5,358 nucleotides of DNA from DATLAN01 sp035527455 (GTDB lineage Bacteria > Planctomycetota > Planctomycetia > Pirellulales > Thermoguttaceae): the NCBI GenBank assembly GCA_035527455.1, contig DATLAN010000220.1, forward strand, positions 1 through 5,358. Direction: 5' to 3'. Under the pieces are notes generated by a model. It was not told where the DNA came from, made no database searches, and worked only from the letters and a program-made list of their open reading frames with translations. Both the position numbers and the translations under genes were made by a program. Below, piece by piece: positions 1 through 5,358 of this stretch; positions within the stretch are counted from its first letter, which is position 1, and each line of letters starts with the position of its first letter.

Positions 1-284
1 ATGGCCCAGGCGAGTCGATCGACGTGGGTTTGTCAAGATGCCTTGGGGCGATCTAAGTCGTTTGCTTGGAAAGACTTGCGCGGCAAGACGCCCGGCGGCG
101 ATCGGCGGACGGTTGGGCGTGGGGCGGATAACAACGGCGACGGACGCCGCCGCGACGCTCGACGCACTCGGCCTAACTGCGTATAGTAGGAAGCCTTGCG
201 GCAAATCGGGCGGACACGGCTGATGCCCATTGTTGATCCTCGACGTTCGAAGCGGGAAAGAATGTGATCTTGGAAGGAGTTGCT
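1..284. other. Left-edge region without a supported gene
   Basis: I see no convincing gene here. Three short open frames overlap on the + strand, but none has a ribosome binding site or a recognisable motif. One frame (3-56) ends in TAA at 54-56 after 17 codons with mostly G/C third positions, so it could be the last codons of a gene starting outside the window; this is too short to judge. A TATAGT at 182-187 resembles a -10 box for the downstream gene, but I see no good -35 at the proper distance, so I do not call a promoter. The GTG at 264 is in frame with the downstream gene but is not preferred as its start. Confidence 0.5.
272..279 (+). promoter_or_regulatory. Shine-Dalgarno sequence deciding the start at 285
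   Basis: GGAAGGAG lies 5 nt before the ATG at 285. It falls inside the longer open frame that begins with GTG at 264, so it argues for the ATG at 285. The ATG start also gives a clean signal peptide (MRK followed by a hydrophobic run). Confidence 0.75.
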
Positions 285-977
285 ATGAGGAAATGTCTGC
301 CACTGATGTTGGTCTGGTTCTCTCTGGTCAGTTCAGTCATCGCGGCCGACGAGGCGCCGGCGGCCGGGTCGCATCCGGATAGCAGCGACTGGAAACCGTT
401 GTTCGCCGCGGATCTCGCCGACGCCGATAAGCCCGAGGGCGTGTGGACGGTCGCCGACGGCGTGCTCACCGCCAGCCAGGACCAGGCCATCTGGAGCAAC
501 CGGGATTACGACGACTTCGTGCTGGATATCGAGTTCAAGACGGCCCCGGGCACGAACAGCGGCGTGGTGGTCTACTGCAGCGACACGAAGAACTGGATCC
601 CCAACTCCGTGGAGATCCAGATCGCCGACGACTTCGCCGAGCAATGGGCCAAGGCGCCGAAGACCTGGCACTGCGGCGCCGTCTTCGGTCACCTGGCCGC
701 CACGAAGAGCATGGTGAAGAAGCCGGGCGAGTGGAACCGCTTCACGATCACGTGCGTCGGCAAGCAGATCGACGTGGTGCTCAACGGCGAGCACGTCATC
801 TCGATGGACATGAGCCGTTGGACATCGGCCAAGGTCAATCCGGACGGGTCCGAGATTCCGCCCTGGCTGAGCAAGCCGCTGGCCGAGCTGCCGACCCGAG
901 GCAGGATCGGCTTGCAGGGCAAGCACGCCGGCGCCCCGATCTGGTTCCGCAACGTGAAGATCAAGGAACTGGAATAG
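285..977 (+). CDS. Secreted DUF1080 / 3-keto-disaccharide hydrolase-type protein
   Basis: The 230-residue protein is essentially one domain of the DUF1080 family (Pfam 3-keto-disaccharide hydrolase, PF06439), a concanavalin-like beta-sandwich. Some family members hydrolyse 3-keto-glycosides produced by oxidation of sugars; others are uncharacterised. Residues 1-20 are a Sec signal peptide with likely cleavage after VIA (ADEAP follows), so the protein should be exported. Family hallmarks are visible in order: a WTVADGVLTAS strand (54-64), FKTAPGTNSGVVVY (84-97), VEIQIADD (109-116), GEWNRFTITCVGKQIDVVLN (148-167), and a C-terminal GRIGLQGKHAGAPIWFRNVK (206-225). The length is normal for a stand-alone copy and the gene is intact. 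The start is chosen by the GGAAGGAG site five bases upstream; an in-frame GTG at 264 is less likely. The next gene, on the same strand 219 bp downstream, also encodes an exported protein. The exact substrate cannot be read from the sequence. Confidence 0.9.
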   Translation: MRKCLPLMLVWFSLVSSVIAADEAPAAGSHPDSSDWKPLFAADLADADKPEGVWTVADGVLTASQDQAIWSNRDYDDFVLDIEFKTAPGTNSGVVVYCSDTKNWIPNSVEIQIADDFAEQWAKAPKTWHCGAVFGHLAATKSMVKKPGEWNRFTITCVGKQIDVVLNGEHVISMDMSRWTSAKVNPDGSEIPPWLSKPLAELPTRGRIGLQGKHAGAPIWFRNVKIKELE

Positions 978-1038
978 AAGAGGCTGAATTTCTCCAGCGC
1001 TCCGTCCCGGTCGTCCACCCGGCGGCGGAGGATCTCGA

Positions 1039-1083
1039 TCCCGTCAGGGCAAGCGTTTCGGTCCCGTCAGGGCAAGCCCTGAC
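1039..1083. repeat. Duplicated 16-mer with palindromic second copy (REP-like)
   Basis: The 16-mer TCCCGTCAGGGCAAGC occurs at 1039-1054 and again, identically, at 1062-1077 (period 23). The second copy continues into CCCTGAC, so GTCAGGG (1066-1072), the loop CAAG and CCCTGAC (1077-1083) form a perfect 7-bp hairpin; the first copy lacks the second arm. From memory, palindromes of the type GTCAGGGC/GCCCTGAC followed by CTACC recur in intergenic regions of planctomycete genomes, so this looks like a REP-like element, perhaps one whole and one partial copy. The hairpin could also slow transcription after the upstream gene, but no T-run follows it. Confidence 0.65.
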
Positions 1084-1098
1084 CTACCGATGCCAATC

Positions 1099-1128
1099 TT
1101 GACAAGGCCCATCGATACGCTGTAGGAT
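1099..1128 (+). promoter_or_regulatory. Candidate sigma70-type promoter for the cytochrome gene
   Basis: A perfect TTGACA (1099-1104) is followed after 18 bp by TAGGAT (1123-1128), which matches four of six positions of TATAAT including the key TA...T. It would start transcription near 1135 and leave a leader of about 60 nt before the ATG at 1197. The -10 hexamer lies in the left arm of a hairpin. This is a sequence match only; planctomycete promoters are often poorly conserved. Confidence 0.35.
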
Positions 1129-1149
1129 GGCAGCATGGGCTGATCCTAC
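1122..1149. repeat. Imperfect inverted repeat / hairpin upstream of the cytochrome gene
   Basis: GTAGGAT (1122-1128) pairs with ATCCTAC (1143-1149), and inside it CAGC (1131-1134) pairs with GCTG (1139-1142) around an ATGG loop. Together this gives 11 base pairs with a two-G bulge on the left. It may be a second REP-like palindrome, a protein-binding operator, or a structure in the mRNA leader. No T-run follows, so it is not a typical intrinsic terminator. Confidence 0.5.
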
Positions 1150-1184
1150 CCCACCAAGAGCACCGATCTCGAAGGAATCCAGTC

Positions 1185-1190
1185 GAGGAG
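1185..1190 (+). promoter_or_regulatory. Shine-Dalgarno sequence of the cytochrome gene
   Basis: GAGGAG lies 6 nt before the ATG at 1197 and supports that start, which also gives a proper signal peptide. Confidence 0.7.
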
Positions 1191-1196
1191 CGGGCG

Positions 1197-4112
1197 ATGA
1201 TCAACAGACGTTTTCTCGTGTCGTTTCTGTCAATCGCGTGCGCGCTGATGTGCATGCCGGCCTTCGGCGAGTCGAAGGTCGTCAGCGTGAAGGTGCGGGT
1301 AGACAGCGAAGCGCCCGGCTACGAAGGCGACAAGGCCATGGACGGCAACCCCGAAAGCATGTGGCATACGCGATTTCAGTTCGGCGAGACGTCGCATCCT
1401 CACGAAATCGTCGTCGACCTGGGAAGCGAGTACGAGGTTTCCGGCTTCACGTATCTGCCGCGTCCGGGCGGAGGTAATGGAACCATCAAAGAGTACGCGT
1501 GCTATGTCGGCAACGACGGAAAGGAGTTCGGCGAACCGGTCGTCAAGGGAACATTTGCCAAGGCCAACGCCGAGAACTTGGTCGAATTCCCCGTGAAGGC
1601 CAAGGGTCGTTACGTGCGGCTGGTGGCCCTATCGGAAGTGGCCGGCCGGCCGTGGACGTCGATTGCCGGTTTGCGAATCCTCAGCGAAGGCGTCGAGTTC
1701 CGGGCGGCCGGCTCCACGGAGTTGGCCATGGCAATCGAACCGGGCAACGAGCTACAGCAGCAGTTCGCCGCCTTGACGTACGATCTGCGGAATCGGGCAC
1801 ATTTCGCCCAGGTGGCCCACCAGGTTTACCGTACGGAGGCGATGATCCTGGATTCGGACCGCGATCCGCTGGACGTGGTCCTGCGTCGCACGGCCGCGTT
1901 GCTGGCCGACATCGGAGCAATGGCCGCCGCGCCCGATCTGGCCGCTTCGGAAAAGGAACTCCGGCAGTTGCAGGCCGCCGGCGAGAAAACGGCCCCGGAA
2001 GATACCGAAGCACGGTTCGCCCTGTTCGAGGAGGCCTGCGCGGTGCGCCGCAAGATCGCGTTCTCCAATCCGCTGTTGAGCTTCGACCGGATTCTGTTCA
2101 TCAAGCGGCATCGGCCCAGCTTCAATCACATGTGCGACCAGTACTACGGCATCAACTCGCAGCCGGGCGGCGGACTGTACATCCTCTACGACCCCTTCGG
2201 CGACGACCCGCGGGCAGAAGACGTGCTGGCCGAATCGGTCGTCCAGCGGGGGCGGCTCGAGGGCGCGAAGCTGGATAGCGGTTCGTTCGTTTCGCCCGAC
2301 CTTTCCTACGACGCTCGGCGGGTCGCGTTCGCCTACGTCGAATGTCAGGGCGATCGGGCCCACCGCTTCCATACCGATCCCAGCCGCGGACACTGGGACG
2401 AAGGATGGAGCTACCATGTCTTCAGCGTGAACATCGACGGCTCGGGCCTGGAGCAGTTGACCGACGGCACCTGGAACGACTTCGACCCCTGCTGGCTGCC
2501 CAACGGCCGGCTGGCCTTCATCACCGAGCGCCGCGGCGGGTACCTGCGATGCGGAAGGGTCTGCCCGACGTATACGCTGTTCGACATGGAGTCCGACGGA
2601 AGCGACATCCGCTGCCTGAGCTTCCACGAAACCAACGAGTGGCACCCCAGCGTGACGCACGACGGGCGGATCATCTACACGCGCTGGGATTACATTGACC
2701 GCCACGGCTGCACGGCGCACCTGCCCTGGATCACGACGCTCGACGGGCGCGACTCGCGGGCGGTCCACGGCAACTTCGCGCCCCGCGGACTGCGGCCCGA
2801 CATGGAACTGGACATCCGCGCGATACCCGGCGTGCACAAGTACGTGGCCACCGCCGCGCCGCACCATGGACAGGCCTTCGGGTCGATCGTGCTGTTCGAT
2901 CCCCACGTCGAGGACGACGACGCCATGGCGCCGGTCAAGCGGGTGACGCCGGAAATCGCCTTCCCCGAAAGCCAAGGCGGCTCGCAGGTCTACGGCACGC
3001 CGTGGCCGTTGAGCGAGAACTACTTTCTCTGCGTGTACGACGCGAGCATGACGCCGGGCGTGGGTTTCCAAGGCCGGGCTTATTCGCGGGGGAATTACGG
3101 AATCTATCTGGTGGACGCCTTCGGCAACAAGGAACTCGTCTATCGCGATCCGGCCATTGCCTGTCAAAGTCCCATTCCGTTGCGGCCGCAGCCGGTGCCG
3201 ACGCTGATCCCGACGACGATCCAAGACCTGGCCAACAAGGATCCCGAACTCGGACGGCCTGCGCCCGAGGCCGAAAAATCGCTCGAGGGCACCATTGCCG
3301 TGGTCAATTGCTACGACAGCCTGAAACCTTGGCCGGAAGGGACCCGGATCGCGGCCCTTCGGGTATGGCAGGTCCTGCCGATGAGCGTGCCCTCGGGCGG
3401 CCCGCCGCATGAGACGGGAGTGCGGCTGCCCTCGGCGGGAGACTCGGTGGTTCCCTGCCGCTACGTGTTGGGCACCGTGCCCGTGGAAAAAGACGGCAGC
3501 GCCCACTTCAAGGTCCCGGCGCACAAGGAAATCTTCTTCCAGGCACTCGACGAGGACGGGCTGGCGATCCAGTCGATGCGCTCGGCCACGTACCTCCAAG
3601 CGGGCGAACGGCTGGTGTGCCAGGGGTGTCACGAGCGGCGGCATCGCGCCCCGCCGATTCCGGCCGAAGTGCCCGTGGCGCTGCGTCGGGGCCCCTCGCT
3701 TCTGAAGCCGGACGTGGACGGCTCGAACCCCTTCAGCTATCCGCGGCTGGTTCAGCCGGTGCTGGATCAGCACTGTGTGAAGTGTCACGCCGAGCACCCG
3801 GACAAGCCGATCAACCTGGCCCGCGAGCCGATCCAGCGGAACTGGTACGCTTCGTACGCGAACCTGGTTCCCCAGTACGCCTTCAACAGCTACGGGGACG
3901 GCCACCGGACCACGCCGGGACGCTTCGGCGCCCGGGCGTCGAAGCTCTACGAGATCCTGCAGAAGGGCCACTACGACGTGAAGCTCTCCGAGGAAGAGCT
4001 GCACCGGATCACGCTCTGGCTGGACAGTGCCTCGATGTTCTACGGCGTGTACGAGCGCGAGGGCGGCGTGGCCCAACTCCGCGGCGAAGTGGCCCAGCCG
4101 ACGTTGGAGTAG
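1197..4112 (+). CDS. Exported discoidin + HZS-alpha-like propeller + diheme cytochrome c protein
   Basis: This intact 971-residue protein has several parts. Residues 1-24 are a signal peptide (MINRR, hydrophobic core, cleavage after AFG). Residues about 28-163 form an F5/8 type C (discoidin) domain, with DKAMDGNPESMWHTRF (45-60), an IVVDLG strand (71-76) and GRYVRLVAL (137-145). A mostly helical linker (about 185-290) leads to NPLLSFDRILFIKRH (291-305), which begins a region resembling the middle domain of hydrazine synthase alpha (HZS_alpha) and WD40-like propellers: SPDLSYDARRVAF (366-378), LTDGTWNDFDPCWLPNGRLA (421-440), RCGRVCPTYT (451-460) and FHETNEWHPSVTHDGRIIYT (476-495). The C-terminal part has two heme c motifs, CQGCH (808-812) and CVKCH (860-864), then KLSEEELHRITLWLD (929-943) and YGVYE (949-953). 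Hemes are attached in the periplasm, matching the signal peptide. HZSA-like proteins are common in planctomycetes that are not anammox bacteria, so hydrazine synthesis should not be assumed; the substrate is unknown. The added discoidin domain suggests binding to a carbohydrate or surface. Confidence 0.9.
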   Translation: MINRRFLVSFLSIACALMCMPAFGESKVVSVKVRVDSEAPGYEGDKAMDGNPESMWHTRFQFGETSHPHEIVVDLGSEYEVSGFTYLPRPGGGNGTIKEYACYVGNDGKEFGEPVVKGTFAKANAENLVEFPVKAKGRYVRLVALSEVAGRPWTSIAGLRILSEGVEFRAAGSTELAMAIEPGNELQQQFAALTYDLRNRAHFAQVAHQVYRTEAMILDSDRDPLDVVLRRTAALLADIGAMAAAPDLAASEKELRQLQAAGEKTAPEDTEARFALFEEACAVRRKIAFSNPLLSFDRILFIKRHRPSFNHMCDQYYGINSQPGGGLYILYDPFGDDPRAEDVLAESVVQRGRLEGAKLDSGSFVSPDLSYDARRVAFAYVECQGDRAHRFHTDPSRGHWDEGWSYHVFSVNIDGSGLEQLTDGTWNDFDPCWLPNGRLAFITERRGGYLRCGRVCPTYTLFDMESDGSDIRCLSFHETNEWHPSVTHDGRIIYTRWDYIDRHGCTAHLPWITTLDGRDSRAVHGNFAPRGLRPDMELDIRAIPGVHKYVATAAPHHGQAFGSIVLFDPHVEDDDAMAPVKRVTPEIAFPESQGGSQVYGTPWPLSENYFLCVYDASMTPGVGFQGRAYSRGNYGIYLVDAFGNKELVYRDPAIACQSPIPLRPQPVPTLIPTTIQDLANKDPELGRPAPEAEKSLEGTIAVVNCYDSLKPWPEGTRIAALRVWQVLPMSVPSGGPPHETGVRLPSAGDSVVPCRYVLGTVPVEKDGSAHFKVPAHKEIFFQALDEDGLAIQSMRSATYLQAGERLVCQGCHERRHRAPPIPAEVPVALRRGPSLLKPDVDGSNPFSYPRLVQPVLDQHCVKCHAEHPDKPINLAREPIQRNWYASYANLVPQYAFNSYGDGHRTTPGRFGARASKLYEILQKGHYDVKLSEEELHRITLWLDSASMFYGVYEREGGVAQLRGEVAQPTLE

Positions 4113-4113
4113 T

Positions 4114-4227
4114 TTACCAGAAGAACTCCAACTCTCCTCTGGCCTCGAACATGCCGGGAGCAAGGACGGATTCATCCAATGAACCGAGTTCTACCTTCAA
4201 TGGCGATTCTTGGTGCGGCGTGCGCAT
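4114..4227 (-). pseudogene. Possible relic resembling the yraN 3' end
   Basis: On the - strand a 37-codon open frame starts at the ATG at 4227-4225, lies partly antisense to the start of the leucine-rich-repeat gene, and ends in TAA at 4116-4114. Its last residues, FEARGELEFFW, resemble the C-terminus of the yraN-like gene in this window, FEASGESGFYS, and the two stop codons align exactly. Similarity at the DNA level covers 34 bp (4116-4149 against 5069-5102). Upstream of FEA the two frames do not resemble each other, so this may be a decayed duplicate, a recombination scar, or a recurrent genomic repeat rather than a gene. Confidence 0.3.
4116..4149. repeat. 34-bp direct repeat, copy A
   Basis: Aligned by eye without gaps, this stretch matches 5069-5102 at 29 of 34 positions, including a run of 11 identical bases, CTGGCCTCGAA, at its right end. 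Copy A lies in the 66-bp gap just after the cytochrome stop codon; copy B is the 3' end of the yraN-like gene. The orientation is the same. Similarity fades beyond the right end. Confidence 0.65.
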
Positions 4228-4841
4228 TATTCACTGCTACAACCTCATGCCGTGCCGAAGACGCCGAGAAACGCGACGATCCCAACGTGGTGGCCTTGCT
4301 TTCCCATTTCTCATCGGGAGGCATCATAACCACCGACAGCGAAGGCTTCGTGGATTCGGTGCTCGTTTTCTCGGCCGAGAAGTGCTTGCCGCACCTCAAG
4401 GGTCTGACTCGCCTGAAGACGTTAAGGATCGCTGACGGAACCAAGGCAAATTGGACCCACTTGCGAGGCCTTACAAGCCTGGAAACATTGGCGATTATCC
4501 CGTTGAAGACGGATGTGCATATCGGAATATCCGACACCGATCTGGTTAACCTCAAAGACATGACCAGGCTCAAGATGCTGGGTATGATGAATACTGAGAT
4601 TACCGATGCCGGATTGCAGCATCTGCGCCCTCTGAGAAATTTGGAATCGCTAACGTTAATGCATTGCAGGGTCACCGATGCTGGGTTGGACACGATCAAG
4701 AAGCTTCCGAAGTTGAAGATACTCGGTTTGCAGCACACTCAGGTCACGAACGTCGCCGTTGCGGAACTACAGAAAAGTCGACCCAATCTGAAGATCGGTT
4801 TTGTCCCTGATGATCCAGATGATGCGGAAACGGAACGATAA
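4179..4841 (+). CDS. Small exported leucine-rich-repeat protein
   Basis: The 220-residue protein starts with a probable signal peptide: MNR, a hydrophobic stretch (about 4-22), then TSCRA-ED with likely cleavage after residue 26. The Cys24 context is a poor lipobox, so a lipoprotein is less likely. From about residue 70 it is built of leucine-rich repeats: HLKGLTRLKTLRIADGT (72-88), HLRGLTSLETLAI (94-106), DLVNLKDMTRLKMLGMMNTE (121-140), ITDAGLQHLRPLRNLESLTL (141-160), VTDAGLDTIKKLPKLKILGL (165-184) and VTNVAVAELQKSRPNLKI (189-206). The '(I/V)TDAGL...L..L..L' pattern with a terminal 'AELQKxxPN' repeat is typical of abundant planctomycete LRR proteins, which probably act in protein binding; no partner is known here. 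The tail is acidic (DDPDDAE). The upstream gap is 66 bp and there is no strong ribosome site; only AGGA at 4163-4166, 12 nt before the ATG. Third codon positions are less GC-rich than in the neighbour. Confidence 0.85.
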   Translation: MNRVLPSMAILGAACALFTATTSCRAEDAEKRDDPNVVALLSHFSSGGIITTDSEGFVDSVLVFSAEKCLPHLKGLTRLKTLRIADGTKANWTHLRGLTSLETLAIIPLKTDVHIGISDTDLVNLKDMTRLKMLGMMNTEITDAGLQHLRPLRNLESLTLMHCRVTDAGLDTIKKLPKLKILGLQHTQVTNVAVAELQKSRPNLKIGFVPDDPDDAETER

Positions 4842-4893
4842 GGTGTGAAAGGGGGGGCCGACGAATGACGCGGGTGAGCCAACTTCGATATGC

Positions 4894-4947
4894 ATGTGGG
4901 GGATCTGGGGTCGATGTGGGATTTGGGGTCAACTCTTGATACTTGAC
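4894..4947. repeat. G-rich direct repeat and short palindrome, possible IS200/RAYT-type relic
   Basis: ATGTGGGGGATCTGGGGTC (4894-4912) is followed by ATGTGGGATTTGGGGTC (4914-4930); the core GAT(C/T)TGGGGTC recurs with an 18-bp period. Right after it, GTCAA (4928-4932) and TTGAC (4943-4947) form a small inverted repeat. From memory, strings such as TTTGGGGTCAA-CTCTTGA occur beside IS200-like / REP-associated tyrosine transposase genes. No transposase is present here, so at most this is a leftover end. Confidence 0.35.
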
Positions 4948-4971
4948 ACTTTGCCAGCGAGGGATTTCAGT

Positions 4972-5028
4972 CGGCGATCGAAGTTCCGGAGAATGCGGAT
5001 CGCCGTCGGAGACGCCTCCCACATTCTC
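4972..5028. repeat. Two overlapping, mutually exclusive inverted repeats
   Basis: CGGCGATC (4972-4979) pairs perfectly with GATCGCCG (4998-5005) over 8 bp with an 18-nt loop. GAGAATG (4989-4995), which lies in that loop, pairs with CATTCTC (5022-5028) over 7 bp. Both stems cannot form as simple hairpins together. They lie between two convergent genes and may weakly help end transcription, but there is no adjoining T-run on either strand. Confidence 0.4.
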
Positions 5029-5066
5029 GAATTTCCGGATACCCTCAGTCGTTTTTCGGCTGCCCC

Positions 5067-5358
5067 CTACGAGTAGAACCCCGACTCTCCGCTGGCCTCG
5101 AAGGCGTTGGGGAAGTGCTCGATCAGCGGGCGGCGCTGAGACGGCGGCCAGGTGACGGCGATTACGTCGAACCGGGCGGGACATAGCAACAGGCCGTGAC
5201 GCTTCATGAAGATCGTCGCCAGCCGGGTCAGCCGCCGCTGCTTGGCCTGGTCGACGGCCTCGGAGGGATGCCCGGCCTCGGCCGACTCGCGGGTCTTCAC
5301 CTCGACGAAGACCAGCGTGCGATCGCGGTCGACGGCGACCAGATCGAGTTCGCCTCCT
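5067..5358 (-). CDS. yraN: YraN / UPF0102-family nuclease-fold protein, 3' part
   Basis: The last 96 codons of a - strand gene are present; the 5' end is outside the window. The visible protein begins GGELDLVAVDRD and continues LVFVEVKTR, the hallmark core of the YraN/UPF0102 family, which has a PD-(D/E)XK nuclease-like fold. The likely metal-binding residues (E and D of GELD, E and K of EVK) are all present. The later section AVDQAKQRRLTRLATIF and RFDVIAV also fits the family. Members are usually about 120 residues, so roughly 25 N-terminal residues are missing. A GTG in frame at 5300 would cut through the EVKTR motif, so it is not the true start. The role in the cell is poorly known; a nucleic-acid processing function is inferred from the fold. 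The gene is convergent with the LRR gene. Its last codons (FEASGESGFYS, stop at 5067-5069) are echoed by a near-copy at 4116-4149. Confidence 0.88.
   Translation of the reverse strand, partial: GGELDLVAVDRDRTLVFVEVKTRESAEAGHPSEAVDQAKQRRLTRLATIFMKRHGLLLCPARFDVIAVTWPPSQRRPLIEHFPNAFEASGESGFYS
5069..5102. repeat. 34-bp direct repeat, copy B (inside the yraN-like gene)
   Basis: This is the partner of the repeat at 4116-4149 (29 of 34 matches by eye). On the - strand it encodes the final FEASGESGFYS plus the first base of the stop triplet as read on the + strand. Confidence 0.65.

Larger units (their letters stand above)
4842..5066. other. Spacer between convergent genes with G-rich repeats and hairpins
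   Basis: This 225-bp stretch between the + strand LRR gene and the - strand yraN-like gene has no credible coding frame. It holds a run of seven Gs (4851-4857), an 18-bp-period G-rich repeat, two mutually exclusive inverted repeats (4972-5005 and 4989-5028) and a T5 run at 5052-5056. No standard intrinsic terminator with a stem directly followed by a T-run is visible for either gene. Confidence 0.6.

Noticed and set aside
38..223. 61-codon + strand frame at the left edge
   Set aside because: No ribosome site, no recognisable motif, mixed third-position bases, and competing open frames in the same stretch.
264..284. GTG at 264 as the start of the DUF1080 gene
   Set aside because: The Shine-Dalgarno GGAAGGAG lies downstream of it and correctly spaced for the ATG at 285, and the extra residues would precede a normal signal peptide.
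333..926. 197-codon - strand frame across the DUF1080 gene
   Set aside because: It is a shadow of a clearly recognisable + strand domain protein and has low-complexity, Arg/Val-rich composition.
30..1105. Inverted 10-mer TTGTCAAGAT at 30-39 and 1096-1105
   Set aside because: A 10-base match over about 1 kb is plausible by chance and the flanks show no further similarity.
1197..4112. Calling the large protein a true hydrazine synthase subunit
   Set aside because: Beta and gamma subunits are absent from the window, the +4 residue after the first heme motif differs from my recollection of HzsA, and HZSA-like proteins are widespread in non-anammox planctomycetes.
1752..4175. 807-codon open frame on the - strand
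   Set aside because: It lies antisense to the cytochrome gene, whose + strand translation has a signal peptide, recognisable domains, two CXXCH motifs and a ribosome site. The long antisense frame follows from the rarity of TTA, CTA and TCA codons in GC-rich DNA. Its translation is Arg/Val/His-rich with no family I recognise.
4943..4948. TTGACA as a -35 promoter box
   Set aside because: No -10-like hexamer lies 16-18 bp downstream, and no + strand gene follows.
5067..5300. Stand-alone 77-residue - strand protein starting at GTG 5300
   Set aside because: The frame continues to the window edge and encodes the conserved GELD and FVEVKTR core, so this is the C-terminal part of a longer YraN-type protein.

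Overview
The window looks like a piece of a planctomycete chromosome (Pirellulales-like, by inference). The evidence is the gene content: a secreted DUF1080 / 3-keto-disaccharide hydrolase-type protein, a secreted discoidin + hydrazine-synthase-alpha-like propeller + c-type cytochrome protein, and a secreted leucine-rich-repeat protein with the 'TDAGL' repeat style common in that phylum. The DNA is GC-rich and the intergenic spaces hold short palindromic repeats. No rRNA, tRNA, CRISPR array or intact mobile element was seen.

Layout. Positions 1-284 are mostly non-coding, with at most the last few codons of an upstream gene. On the + strand follow the DUF1080 protein (285-977), a 219-bp spacer carrying a duplicated 16-mer, two hairpins and a candidate promoter, and the large multidomain cytochrome (1197-4112). 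After a 66-bp gap comes the small leucine-rich-repeat protein (4179-4841). A 225-bp spacer with G-rich direct repeats and competing hairpins separates this from the 3' part of a YraN/UPF0102-type nuclease gene on the - strand, which runs off the right edge (5067-5358).

How the genes may fit together. The first two encoded proteins have clear Sec-type signal peptides and the leucine-rich-repeat protein a probable one, so all three likely act outside the cytoplasm. DUF1080 and discoidin domains both point to glycans or glycan-like ligands, and the two CXXCH motifs of the large protein imply covalent heme and redox chemistry in the periplasm. A joint role in oxidative glycan processing is inference only; the 219-bp spacer with its own candidate promoter argues against a tight operon. 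The YraN-type gene is convergent and functionally separate.

Most notable are the discoidin-HZSA-like-diheme architecture and a 34-bp near-copy of the yraN 3' end placed about 950 bp away, in the same orientation, between the cytochrome and leucine-rich-repeat genes. No wholly new multi-gene system can be supported from this window alone.
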